NCBI RefSeq assembly: GCF_041052385.1
Contig: NZ_CP163439.1
Location: forward strand, 6,375,001 to 6,439,000
Origin: Streptomyces sp. R28
GTDB taxonomy: Bacteria; Actinomycetota; Actinomycetes; Streptomycetales; Streptomycetaceae
Direction of reading: 5' to 3'
Length of the DNA: 64,000 nt
In this document: positions 8,984 to 17,137 of the stretch, piece by piece
Layout of the letters: the number at the start of each line of letters is the position of its first letter
Position numbering within the stretch: position 1 is the stretch's first letter
Made by a program: the position numbers and the translations under genes
Notes under the pieces: model-generated
What the model was told of the DNA's origin: nothing
Database searches by the model: none
The model's input: the letters and a program-made list of their open reading frames with translations, nothing else

Positions 8984-10524
8984 GCGCCTCCGGAACGGCC
9001 CTTCCCGCCGCAGGTGGGAAGGCCGCCCGGAGCGGGGTCGCCGCCACCGCGCGGGGCGGGTGGTGGGGGTTCCTGGGGGCAGCGGTCAGCGCCGTCTTCG
9101 GCTACGTCCTCGTCACCCTGGTCACTCGTGCCCTCGGGGCGCACGGGTCGGGAGCGGTGTTCACGGGCGTTGCCGTCTTCACCATCCTCAGCAACACCTG
9201 CAAGCTCGGTGCCGACACCGGCCTGGTGCGCTTCGTCTCCCGCGACGTGGCCACAGGAGGCGGCCGGCAGGTGGGCGCACTTCTGCGCACCGCGGTCGTA
9301 CCGGGAGCCGCGGTGAGTGCCGGGGCCGCGGCGCTGCTGTTCCTGTCTCCCTCGACGGCCACCTCGCTGCTGCCGAACCTGGCTCCACAGGACGCGGTCA
9401 CTCTGGTCCGGCTCTTCGCACTCTTTCTCCCCCTGGCCACGGTCACCCTGATTCTGCTCGGCGCGACCCAGGGCTACGGCACGGTGATTCCGCTGGTCGG
9501 GGTCGAGCAGATCGGCAAACCGGTCCTGCGCGTGCTGATCGCCGTACCGGTCGCCCTGCTGGCCCCCGGTGTACTGAGTCTGGCCGCCGCCTGGCTCATT
9601 CCCTCGCTGGCCGGCGTCCTCGTCGCCTGGCACGCGGTGCGCCGGTGCCGCCGTACGAGCCTCGGACGTCCCTCCGCACCCGACGCGGCCGCCACACGGC
9701 ACGGATTCTGGGCCTTCGCCATGCCCCGGGCGATCTCTTCCGTCTTCGACATCAGCGCGGTCTGGGTGGGCGTCGTCCTGCTGTCCTGCCTGGGGACGAG
9801 CGAGGAGGCGGGCATCTACACGGCCGTCGGCCGTGTCGTCATCGCGGCCACGCTGCTCCAGCTCGCGATCCGGCTGGCCGTCGCTCCGGAGATCAGCCGG
9901 CTCCTCGCCGTGGGCGACATCCCACAGGCCCGCCATCTGTACCGGGTCTCGACGCGCTGGATCGTGCTGTTCTCCTGGCCGCTGCTCGTCCTGCTCACCT
10001 GCTTCCCGGGCACCGTCCTGTCCTTGTTCGGGCCGGAGTTCCAGCAGGGGGCGGATGCGCTGGTGGTGCTCTGTGTCGCCTCGGCGGTCAACGTAGGGGT
10101 GGGAAACGCCCAGACGGTGCTGCTCATGGCAGGCAAGAGTTCCTGGCATCTGGCGGTCACCGGCGTCGCGTTCGCGGTGCAGCTGACGGTCGGCATGCTC
10201 GCCGTACCCCGCCTGGGCGTCCTCGGAGCCGCCCTGTCCTGGGCAGCGGCGACCGTCGTCGAGAACCTGGTCTCCGCCGCGTTGGTGCGGCGGCATCCGG
10301 GCTTCACGATCATCGACAGCGGATATCTCCTGGCGACCGCCGCCGGCCTGTGTCTCACGGTGCCGCTGGTCCTTCCCGCCAGGCTCCTGGCAGGTGACAC
10401 GGCCATCGGACTTGCCGTCGCAATCACCATGGGATTGTGCGTATTCGGTATAAGTTTGTGGCGATTTAGCACACCTCTGGGGGTGCATGAACTCGTCGGT
10501 GTGCTGCGCGAACGCGCCACTTGA
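8980..10524 (+). CDS. Wzx-type polysaccharide flippase
   Basis: A 514-aa polytopic protein of the MOP superfamily with about 12-14 hydrophobic segments. It carries typical family features such as the N-terminal G-W-W-G-F-L-G-A-A-V-S-A-V-F-G-Y segment, ADTGLVRFVSRD, and the central LVGVEQIGKPVLRV. It would flip the lipid-linked repeat unit across the membrane for the polymerase. The ATG at 8980 overlaps the preceding stop (ATGA), a sign of tight co-translation with the co-polymerase. Confidence 0.87.
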   Translation: MSASGTALPAAGGKAARSGVAATARGGWWGFLGAAVSAVFGYVLVTLVTRALGAHGSGAVFTGVAVFTILSNTCKLGADTGLVRFVSRDVATGGGRQVGALLRTAVVPGAAVSAGAAALLFLSPSTATSLLPNLAPQDAVTLVRLFALFLPLATVTLILLGATQGYGTVIPLVGVEQIGKPVLRVLIAVPVALLAPGVLSLAAAWLIPSLAGVLVAWHAVRRCRRTSLGRPSAPDAAATRHGFWAFAMPRAISSVFDISAVWVGVVLLSCLGTSEEAGIYTAVGRVVIAATLLQLAIRLAVAPEISRLLAVGDIPQARHLYRVSTRWIVLFSWPLLVLLTCFPGTVLSLFGPEFQQGADALVVLCVASAVNVGVGNAQTVLLMAGKSSWHLAVTGVAFAVQLTVGMLAVPRLGVLGAALSWAAATVVENLVSAALVRRHPGFTIIDSGYLLATAAGLCLTVPLVLPARLLAGDTAIGLAVAITMGLCVFGISLWRFSTPLGVHELVGVLRERAT

Positions 10525-10598
10525 GGCCGTCTCGGAACCGGGACCGCTGCTCCTTCTGCCCTTCTCCCACCCGTACTTGCTGCAACCAGGGATGTTCC

Positions 10599-12140
10599 AT
10601 GCGCCTGAGAAAAAGCACGAAGAGGGGGGTCACCACGGCGTCGGCTGTGGCCCTCCTCGCGGCTGCCTCGCTCATCACCGCTTCGAGCTCGGCAGCCGAC
10701 GGCGACGAAAAGACCCTGACCGCCGACCGTTTGGCGACCTGGCAGACCGACGGCATCGTCTGGTCGATCGAGTACGCGGACGGTGTCGTGTACGTCGGCG
10801 GAACCTTCGGCAAGGTCCGTCCGCCGGGCGCGAAGCCCGGCCAGAGGGAGGTCGCACGCAAGAACTTCGCCGCGTTCGACGCCGCCACCGGCAAGCTGCT
10901 GCCGTGCGCCCAGTCCTTCTCCGGCGCCGGTGACACCGTACGGGCGCTGAAGGCGTCGCCGGACGGCGAGGTGCTGTACGTCGGCGGCTCGTTCGGCAAG
11001 GCCGGCAAGGCCGATGCGTCCAGTGCGGTCGCGCTCAACACGGCCGACTGCTCGCTGCGCAAGGACTTCCGTCCGCACATGTCGTCGTTCGTGCGGGCGA
11101 TCGAGGTGACGGACGCCGCGGTCTACCTGGGCGGCGACTTCACGATCGCCAACGGTCAGAAGAGGCAGCGCATCGCGGCGTTCACCCCCAGCGGTTCGCT
11201 GCTGCCGTTCAAGGCGCAGATCGACGCTCCCGTACGGGCCATCCTCGCCGCACCCGAGTTCGGCAAGCTCATCGTCGGCGGCGACTTCCTCGAGGTCAAC
11301 GACGAGTTCGAGTTCAAGCTCGTCGCCCTGCGCCCCGTCACGGGCACGACGGTGACCTCGTACCCGAACTGGCTGCCCGCACGATCGAAGGTGAAGGCGC
11401 TGGTACGCGACGCGACCAACTTCTATGTGGCGGCCGAGGGCAAGGGAACGGGCATCTTCGACGGCCGCATCGCCGGCCGCCTCGGCAACGGCGAGATGGT
11501 CTGGAAGGACACCTGCCTGGGCGCCACCCAGGCCGTCGCCGTGCACAACGGTGTTCTCTACAGCGGGTCCCACGCCCACAACTGCATGGACACCCCGGGC
11601 GGTTTCCCCGAGGGCAACTTCCGTCAGCACTTCCTGGCCCAGTCGATCCGCGACCGGCACATCCTGCACTGGTTCCCCGACACGGACGGTGGGACCGGCG
11701 AGGGCAACGGCCCCCGCGCGCTGAAGATGGCCGGTGAAGTCCTCTGGGCGGGCGGCGAGTTCACCGAGGTCAACGGCAGACCGCAGCAGAGCCTGGTCCG
11801 CTTTTCGGCCGGGCCCGACCGCGGCGCCCCGGAGGAGCCGCCCCAGCTCCAGGCCTCGGCCTCGGCCACCGGCAAGGTCACGCTCAGCTGGCGGGCCGCA
11901 TGGGACCGGGACGACGCGGAGCTGAAGTACCTGATCTACCGGGACGGCAAGCTCGTGGCCTCACCGACGCAGCGGTCCGCGGAGTGGAACCGCCCCACGA
12001 TGAAGTACACGGACTCCGTCGCCCCCGGCTCACGCCATCGCTACCGGATCGCCGTCAGCGACGGCGAGAACGCCTCGCCCCGGTCGCAAGCGCTCGTAGT
12101 GGCCGCGGTCGCCGACGGGCCTCCGAAGGAACAGCGCTGA
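10599..12140 (+). CDS. Secreted beta-propeller-like repeat protein with FN3 domain
   Basis: A 513-aa exported protein. The N-terminus (MRLRKSTKRG, a hydrophobic Ala/Leu core, then SSSAADGDE) is a signal peptide. The body has repeated blades with the pattern V-Y-V-G-G-x-F (VYVGGTFGKV, LYVGGSFGKA, VYLGGDFTIA, LIVGGDFLEV, LWAGGEFTEV), resembling delta-60/beta-propeller repeats. A C-terminal fibronectin type III domain occupies about residues 415-505 (KVTLSWRAAW to HRYRIAVSDG). It is likely a surface or secreted accessory factor that binds the polysaccharide. The ATG at 10599 is preferred because the signal peptide begins there. No catalytic motif was recognised. Confidence 0.75.
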   Translation: MRLRKSTKRGVTTASAVALLAAASLITASSSAADGDEKTLTADRLATWQTDGIVWSIEYADGVVYVGGTFGKVRPPGAKPGQREVARKNFAAFDAATGKLLPCAQSFSGAGDTVRALKASPDGEVLYVGGSFGKAGKADASSAVALNTADCSLRKDFRPHMSSFVRAIEVTDAAVYLGGDFTIANGQKRQRIAAFTPSGSLLPFKAQIDAPVRAILAAPEFGKLIVGGDFLEVNDEFEFKLVALRPVTGTTVTSYPNWLPARSKVKALVRDATNFYVAAEGKGTGIFDGRIAGRLGNGEMVWKDTCLGATQAVAVHNGVLYSGSHAHNCMDTPGGFPEGNFRQHFLAQSIRDRHILHWFPDTDGGTGEGNGPRALKMAGEVLWAGGEFTEVNGRPQQSLVRFSAGPDRGAPEEPPQLQASASATGKVTLSWRAAWDRDDAELKYLIYRDGKLVASPTQRSAEWNRPTMKYTDSVAPGSRHRYRIAVSDGENASPRSQALVVAAVADGPPKEQR

Positions 12141-12610
12141 TGGGAGAACGTCTCGGCTACGCGCCAGGGGTCTTCGACCTCTTCCATGTGGGCCATCTGA
12201 ACATCCTGCGCCGGGCACGCGGGCACTGCGACCGGCTCATCGCCGGCGTCTGCTCGGACGACCTCGTGGTGCGCCTGAAGGGCAGGCCGCCCGTCGTCCC
12301 GCTCTCCGAGCGACTGCAGATCGTTCAGAGTGTGCGCTATGTGGACGAGACGTTCGTCGCGACCGTGGACGACAAGATCGGGATCTGGAAGGAAGTCGGC
12401 TTCGACGTCATCTTCAAGGGGGACGACTGGCTCGGCACGGAGGTCTGGACGGCTCTCGAAGCCGAATTCGCGAGGGTGGGGGTGAAGGTCGTCTACTTCC
12501 CCTACACCGTGCACACGTCGAGCACGCTGCTACGGGACGCCCTCCACCTCCTCGCCCAGCGGAGCCCTTCCGAGCCTGCGTCAGGGCAGCTCGCGGGGCC
12601 GGGACTGTGA
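12140..12610 (+). CDS. TagD-like nucleotidyltransferase (CDP-polyol synthase type)
   Basis: A 156-aa cytidylyltransferase-fold protein. It has the nucleotide-binding HxGH motif (FHVGH) in the context GVFDLFHVGHLNILRRA, and a C-terminal HTSSTLLRD segment in place of the usual RTxGIST. The family makes CDP-glycerol, CDP-ribitol, CDP-ethanolamine or similar from CTP and a phosphorylated alcohol. The ATG overlaps the preceding stop by one base. The CDP-alcohol phosphotransferase at 211 is the obvious consumer of its product. Exact alcohol unknown. Confidence 0.83.
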   Translation: MGERLGYAPGVFDLFHVGHLNILRRARGHCDRLIAGVCSDDLVVRLKGRPPVVPLSERLQIVQSVRYVDETFVATVDDKIGIWKEVGFDVIFKGDDWLGTEVWTALEAEFARVGVKVVYFPYTVHTSSTLLRDALHLLAQRSPSEPASGQLAGPGL

Positions 12611-12630
12611 GGGATGGAGAGCTGAGGCAA

Positions 12631-12656
12631 GCCGCGGGGGCGCTCACCCTCGCGGC
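12631..12656 (+). terminator. Stem-loop after the polysaccharide operon
   Basis: GCCGCGGGGG pairs with CCCTCGCGGC across the six-base loop cgctca. This gives a ten-pair stem with one G-U pair. There is no T-run, which is usual for GC-rich actinobacterial terminators. It would separate the polysaccharide genes from the secreted dehydrogenase gene. Confidence 0.5.
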
Positions 12657-12765
12657 TCACCCCGTGTGGCAGGTCGGTCACATCTCGTAGAGATTGCTGT
12701 GCAGAGCGGCGCGGACTCCAGCCGCAGCACGACGGCTCACTCGAGGAATGAAGAAAGGCGTCGAC

Positions 12766-13902
12766 ATGGGGTATTCAGGCCGCTGGGTGCGGCATCCGTC
12801 CCGGTACTGCATAGCCACGCTCGCAGCGGCCTCGACCCTGTTGGCGGCCGGCCTGTCGCAGCCGGCGTCGGCAGGCGACGCACCGTCCGCTGCCACCGCG
12901 GCCACGGGTGCTGCCATGGCCTCCCGCGACGGCGGCACACCGGCTGGCGCCAGCCCGTTCTCCAACGGCTGGACCAGGCCCTGGGGCATAGCTTTCCTGC
13001 CGGGCGGAGGCTCGGCGCTGGTGACGGGACACCTTTCCTACAAGGTCCACCGCCTCGACCGCGACGGCTCCAAGAAGCTGGTCGGCGAGCTGCCGTACGT
13101 GGCCGCGCAAGGCGCCGTCGGGCTGCTGGGTGTCGCTGTGTCACCGACCTGGAACGGCACGTCGGACAAGCGCGTGTTCTTCGTCCACACCACGAAGGCC
13201 GGGAACCGGGTGGTGAGGATGAGCTACGACGGCAGATCGCTCAGCGATTACACGCCGATACTCACCGGAATCCGGCACAGCGACCTGGAGCACAACGGCG
13301 GCCAGATCGCCTTCGGTCCCGACGGATACCTCTACGTCTCGACCGGCGACGCCCTGCAACCGAATCTCGCGCAGGACAAGAAATCCCTCAACGGAAAGAT
13401 CCTCCGGATCACCAAGACCGGCGCTCCGGCCCCCGGTAACCCGTTCGGCAACCACATCTACAGCTACGGCCATCGCAATCCGCAAGGCCTGGCGTGGGAC
13501 CGCAACGGCCGGCTGTGGTCAGTGGAAATCGGTAACGCCAAGTACGACGAGCTCAATCTGATCAAGCCCGGAGCCAATTACGGCTGGCCCACCTGCGAAG
13601 GCCACTGCACGGCCCAGGGCGTGACCAACCCGAAGGCGACCACCACACCGGAGCAGGGCACGCCCGCCCAGCTCGCGGTCGTGAACAACGTCATTTACAT
13701 CTCGTCGCTCCGAGGCCAGCGGCTCTGGCGCGCGCCGATCGACGGTAATGCTGAGCGCGTCGGCACGATGAGCCATTTCTTCGCCGGCCAGCACGGCCGG
13801 CTGCGCGCCCTCGCGAAGGTGCCCGGCGCGAACGAACTGTGGCTGGGGACCACCGGCTTTGGCAACGGCAAGGACAAGATCCTCCGCGTGCGCATCAAGT
13901 AA
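12766..13902 (+). CDS. Secreted glucose/sorbosone dehydrogenase family protein, candidate PQQ enzyme
   Basis: A 378-aa exported six-bladed beta-propeller of the GSDH family (soluble PQQ glucose dehydrogenase type). Residues 1 to about 36 form a signal peptide ending near SQPASAGD. The conserved active-site region EHNGGQIAFGPDGYLYVSTG supplies the catalytic histidine, and SYGHRNPQGLAW supplies the conserved arginine. The GLLGVAVSP blade is also present, with Gln slightly displaced from its usual place. I chose the ATG at 12766 for the AAAGG seven bases upstream. It directly precedes pqqA-E, so it is the natural client of the cofactor. Its sugar or glycan substrate is unknown, and some family members do not use PQQ. 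Confidence 0.83.
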   Translation: MGYSGRWVRHPSRYCIATLAAASTLLAAGLSQPASAGDAPSAATAATGAAMASRDGGTPAGASPFSNGWTRPWGIAFLPGGGSALVTGHLSYKVHRLDRDGSKKLVGELPYVAAQGAVGLLGVAVSPTWNGTSDKRVFFVHTTKAGNRVVRMSYDGRSLSDYTPILTGIRHSDLEHNGGQIAFGPDGYLYVSTGDALQPNLAQDKKSLNGKILRITKTGAPAPGNPFGNHIYSYGHRNPQGLAWDRNGRLWSVEIGNAKYDELNLIKPGANYGWPTCEGHCTAQGVTNPKATTTPEQGTPAQLAVVNNVIYISSLRGQRLWRAPIDGNAERVGTMSHFFAGQHGRLRALAKVPGANELWLGTTGFGNGKDKILRVRIK

Positions 13903-13949
13903 CCCCCCCCAAGTACCCCACCCCCGCAACGGGAAAGGACGTACGACCG

Positions 13950-14090
13950 ATGAACGAAACCAAGGAACAGCTGAAGCCCGTCGAGCAGACCTCCTCGAAG
14001 GAGACGGACCAGGCCACCTGGCAGGCCCCCGCCTACGAGGTCGTCGACACCGCGCTGGAGGTCACCGCCTACTCCCTCAGCAACCGCTAG
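13950..14090 (+). CDS. pqqA: PQQ precursor peptide PqqA
   Basis: A 46-aa ribosomal precursor peptide. The C-terminal part APAYEVVDTALEVTAYSLSN contains the required Glu-x3-Tyr pair (E37 and Y41, in EVTAY). These two side chains are joined by PqqE and become pyrroloquinoline quinone. The ribosome binding site is GGGAAAGGA before the ATG. It is longer than the 23-29 residues usual in proteobacteria, because of a charged Glu/Lys/Gln-rich leader of about 25 residues. It is followed within eight bases by pqqB. Confidence 0.93.
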   Translation: MNETKEQLKPVEQTSSKETDQATWQAPAYEVVDTALEVTAYSLSNR

Positions 14091-14098
14091 CCGTCGCC

Positions 14099-14998
14099 AT
14101 GCTGCTGCTGGTACTCGGCACCGCCGCCGGCGGCGGCATCCCCCAGTGGAACTGCGCGTGCCCTGGATGCTCCGGGGCACGCCCCCACCCGCACCGGCGC
14201 CGCCGGCACGCCTCGCTCGCCGTACGGACAGCCGAGGGCCGCTGGTACCTCGTCAACGCGACACCCGACCTCGGCGACCAGATCGAATCCCACCCCGAGC
14301 TCCACCCGGGACCCGGCCCCCGCCAGACCCCGATCGCCGGCGTGCTCCTCACCGACGCCGAACTCGACCACACCCTGGGCATCGCACGCCTGCGCGAGGC
14401 GGACCGCCTTGAGCTGATGGCGACGGCCCCGGTCCGCCGGGCGCTGCTGGAGCGCTTGCGCCTCGGCGACGTACTGGCGCCGTACACCTCCGTGACCTGG
14501 CGGGAGCTGCCGCTTCGCGGCGCCGAGCCGCTGGACCGCGCGCCGTCCGGCCTCCAGATCAGCGGCATCCCGGTCTCCGGCAAGCGCCCGCGCTACGCCG
14601 CCGACGACCCGGACGACGATGCCTGGGTCGTCGCGCTGCGCCTGTACGACCCGTCCGCCGGCACGACCGCGCTCTACGCGCCCGCCCTGGCCGCCTGGCC
14701 CGACCGCCTCCAGCAGGCCGCCGCCGAGGCCGACTGCGTGATCGTCGACGGGACCTTCTGGGACGACGAGGAGCCCCGCCGTACCGGCATCTCCTCCCGC
14801 ACCGCCACCGGCATGGGCCACCTGCCCATCGAGGGACCAGGTGGCACGGCCGACCGCCTCGCCTCCCTCCCCGCCCGGCGCCTGTACACGCACCTCAACA
14901 ACACCAACCCCCTCGTCGACCCCGCGGCTCCCGAGCACAAGCGGGTCGCCCGGCTGGGCATCGAGGTGGCGCACGACGGGATGGTGATCGAGCTTTGA
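14099..14998 (+). CDS. pqqB: PQQ biosynthesis protein PqqB
   Basis: A 299-aa metallo-beta-lactamase-fold protein. The N-terminal zinc site of PqqB is clear in GGIPQWNCACPGCSG, with the family's CxC-x2-C cluster. PqqB acts between PqqE and PqqC, probably hydroxylating the cross-linked Glu-Tyr intermediate. Length is normal for the family. It starts eight bases after pqqA, and its stop overlaps the pqqC start by four bases (TTGA). Confidence 0.92.
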   Translation: MLLLVLGTAAGGGIPQWNCACPGCSGARPHPHRRRRHASLAVRTAEGRWYLVNATPDLGDQIESHPELHPGPGPRQTPIAGVLLTDAELDHTLGIARLREADRLELMATAPVRRALLERLRLGDVLAPYTSVTWRELPLRGAEPLDRAPSGLQISGIPVSGKRPRYAADDPDDDAWVVALRLYDPSAGTTALYAPALAAWPDRLQQAAAEADCVIVDGTFWDDEEPRRTGISSRTATGMGHLPIEGPGGTADRLASLPARRLYTHLNNTNPLVDPAAPEHKRVARLGIEVAHDGMVIEL

Positions 14999-15729
14999 GC
15001 ACAGCTGTGAACACGAGACCTGCCCCGCTTCCGGAGCCCTGGAGCCACGCGGAGTTCGAGGCCCGGCTGCGCGCGGTGGGGGAGGAGCGCTACCACCACC
15101 GTCACCCCTTCAACATCCGGATGCACAGCGGCGATCTCAGCCCGGACGACCTCCGCCGCTGGATCGTCAACCGCTTCCACTACCAGCGCCACATCCCCGT
15201 CAAGGACGCCCTGATCACCGCCAAGCTGGACAGCCCCGAGCTGCGCCGGATGTGGCTGCGCCGCATCCAGGACCACGACGGGCCGCAGGACGGCGAAGGC
15301 GGCATAGAGCGCTGGCTGCGGCTCGGCGAGGCGGCCGGCCTGGACCGCGACACGCTGGTGCGCGCCGACTCCGTGCTGCCGGGCGTACGACTGGCGGTCG
15401 ACGGATACGTCAACTTCTGCCGGCTCGGCTCCCCCCTCGAAGCCGTCGCCGCCTCCCTCACCGAGCTGTCCGCCCCGGACCTCATGCGCACCCGCATAGA
15501 CGCCTTCGAACGCCACTACCCGTGGATCGAACCCGAGGGCCTCGCCTACTTCCGTGCCCGTGTCTCCCAGGGGCGGCGCGACAGCCGGGAGGCTCTCGAC
15601 CTGGTGCTGACCTGGGCCCGCGGCCGGGACGACCAGGAGCGTGCCGTGGCCGCGCTGCGCTTCAAGTGCGACGTGCTGTGGTCGCTGCTGGACGCCGTCG
15701 ACCGCGCGGGCCGCCGGGAGCAGGAGTGA
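14995..15729 (+). CDS. pqqC: Pyrroloquinoline-quinone synthase PqqC
   Basis: A 244-aa all-helical, cofactorless oxidase that carries out the last ring closure and oxidation to PQQ using oxygen. The N-terminal family signature is RYHHRHPFNIRMHSGDLS, followed by the conserved segments NRFHYQRHIPVKDALI and RIQDHDG. The start is TTG at 14995, overlapping pqqB; a GTG at 15007 is an alternative. The stop overlaps the pqqD start. Confidence 0.94.
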   Translation: MSTAVNTRPAPLPEPWSHAEFEARLRAVGEERYHHRHPFNIRMHSGDLSPDDLRRWIVNRFHYQRHIPVKDALITAKLDSPELRRMWLRRIQDHDGPQDGEGGIERWLRLGEAAGLDRDTLVRADSVLPGVRLAVDGYVNFCRLGSPLEAVAASLTELSAPDLMRTRIDAFERHYPWIEPEGLAYFRARVSQGRRDSREALDLVLTWARGRDDQERAVAALRFKCDVLWSLLDAVDRAGRREQE

Positions 15730-15998
15730 CGGGGCCGGCCGGGACCGACTGGCGGCCCGTCCTGGCCCCCGCCATCGTGCGTCGGCACGACCCCGTACGC
15801 GACGCCGACCTGCTGCTCCTCCCGGAGCGCGTCGGCGTCCTGACAGGCTCCGCCGCCGCGGTGGTCGGCCTGTGCGACGGCAGCCGCGGCGTGCGCGAGA
15901 TCCTCGCCGAACTGGCCGAACGCTTTCCCGGCGCCCCGGTGGCCACCGACGTCCCGCCGTTTCTCGAGCGGCTGCGCGAGGAGGGCTGGCTCCGATGA
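15726..15998 (+). CDS. pqqD: PQQ peptide chaperone PqqD
   Basis: A 90-aa RiPP recognition element that binds the PqqA leader and presents it to PqqE. The winged-helix pattern fits PqqD: a short N-terminal strand region RHDPVRDADLLLLPERV, then a helix-rich C-terminal half with G-S-R-G-V-R-E-I-L-A-E-L. It is a separate gene here, not fused to PqqC or PqqE. The GTG start overlaps the pqqC stop, and its own stop overlaps the pqqE start by four bases. Confidence 0.9.
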   Translation: MTGPAGTDWRPVLAPAIVRRHDPVRDADLLLLPERVGVLTGSAAAVVGLCDGSRGVREILAELAERFPGAPVATDVPPFLERLREEGWLR

Positions 15999-17113
15999 CC
16001 GCTGCCGACCCGTCGCCCGCCCGCCCCTGGGCCCTGCTGGCCGAACTCACCCACGCCTGCCCGCTCCACTGCGGTTACTGCTCCAACCCCCTTGAGCTGA
16101 CGCGCCGTTCGCGCGAACTCACCACCGGAGAGTGGACGGACGTGATGCGCCAGGCGGGCGAGCTCGGCGTCGTCCACACCCATCTCTCGGGCGGCGAGCC
16201 GCTGCTGCGCCGCGACCTGGACCAGATCGTCACCGCGGCCGAGGCCGCCGGCATCTACACCCAGCTGGTCACCAGCGGCGTGGGCCTGGACCAGACCCGG
16301 CTGGACGCGCTCGCCTCCGCCGGACTGCGCAGCGTCCAGCTGTCCGTCCAGCACGCCGACCCACGCGCGTCGGACCGCATCGGCGGACGCCGGTCGTTCA
16401 CCGAGAAGGAACGGGCCGCTCAGCTCGTACGCGCCGCCGGGCTCCCGCTCGGCCTCAACGTCGTCCTGCACCGCGAGAACCTCGACGCCATCGACGCCCT
16501 GATCGAGCTGGGCGTCTCGTGGGGCGTGGACCGCATCGAGCTCGCCAACGTCCAGTTCTACGGCTGGGGCCTGCTCAACCGCACCGCGCTGCTCCCGACG
16601 CGCGCCCAGCTCGCCGGTGCCCGGGACGCCGTCGAGCGGTGGCGGGACCGGCTCTCCACGGGTCCCGAGCTGGTCTGGGTCGTGCCCGACTACTTCGACG
16701 GGGTCGCCAAGCCCTGCATGGGCGGCTGGGGAGCGGTCTCGCTCACCGTCACCCCGGACGGCACGGTCCTGCCCTGTCCGGCCGCGGCCGCGCTGCCCGA
16801 CCTGGACCCCCCGAACGTCCGGGACCATCCCCTGGACTGGATCTGGGACCACTCCGGGGCGTTCACCCGCTACCGCGGCACCGACTGGATGGCCGACCCC
16901 TGTCGCAGCTGTTCCCGCCGCGAGGAGGACTTCGGCGGCTGCCGCTGCCAGGCGTACGCGCTCACCGGCGACGCCGCCCGTACGGACCCCGCCTGCCGGT
17001 TGTCCCCGGACCACGGGGTGATCCGGGCGCTGGCGGACCACAGTGCGGAGGCTTCGGCTCCGATCAGGCGGCGCGTACCCGGCCGATCCGGGGGCGCGGC
17101 CGCCCGGGTTTGA
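15995..17113 (+). CDS. pqqE: PqqA peptide cyclase PqqE (radical SAM)
   Basis: A 372-aa radical SAM enzyme that forms the carbon-carbon bond between Glu and Tyr of PqqA. The CxxxCxxC cluster-binding motif is C22-C26-C29. SHLSGGEPLLR-type residues follow (HLSGGEPL, the SAM-binding GGE). The C-terminal SPASM domain has the further cysteines in KPCMGGWG, LPCPAA, DPCRSCSRREEDFGGCRCQA and DPAC. The terminal 25 residues beyond SPASM are basic and not conserved. Its stop codon overlaps a candidate promoter of the S10 operon. Confidence 0.94.
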   Translation: MTAADPSPARPWALLAELTHACPLHCGYCSNPLELTRRSRELTTGEWTDVMRQAGELGVVHTHLSGGEPLLRRDLDQIVTAAEAAGIYTQLVTSGVGLDQTRLDALASAGLRSVQLSVQHADPRASDRIGGRRSFTEKERAAQLVRAAGLPLGLNVVLHRENLDAIDALIELGVSWGVDRIELANVQFYGWGLLNRTALLPTRAQLAGARDAVERWRDRLSTGPELVWVVPDYFDGVAKPCMGGWGAVSLTVTPDGTVLPCPAAAALPDLDPPNVRDHPLDWIWDHSGAFTRYRGTDWMADPCRSCSRREEDFGGCRCQAYALTGDAARTDPACRLSPDHGVIRALADHSAEASAPIRRRVPGRSGGAAARV

Positions 17114-17137
17114 CCTACGTCACCCTCGGGGTATTCT
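17110..17137 (+). promoter_or_regulatory. Candidate S10 operon promoter
   Basis: TTGACC (17110-17115) and TATTCT (17132-17137) are separated by 16 bases. They match the vegetative sigma HrdB type well. The -35 box contains the pqqE stop codon. Transcription would start near 17145 and give a leader of about 375 bases before rpsJ. Confidence 0.55.

Noticed and set aside
7762..10488. Open frame of 908 codons on the minus strand
   Set aside because: It lies antisense to the co-polymerase and flippase genes, is rich in Arg/Gly/Gln, and has no domain. This is the usual shadow of GC-rich coding DNA.
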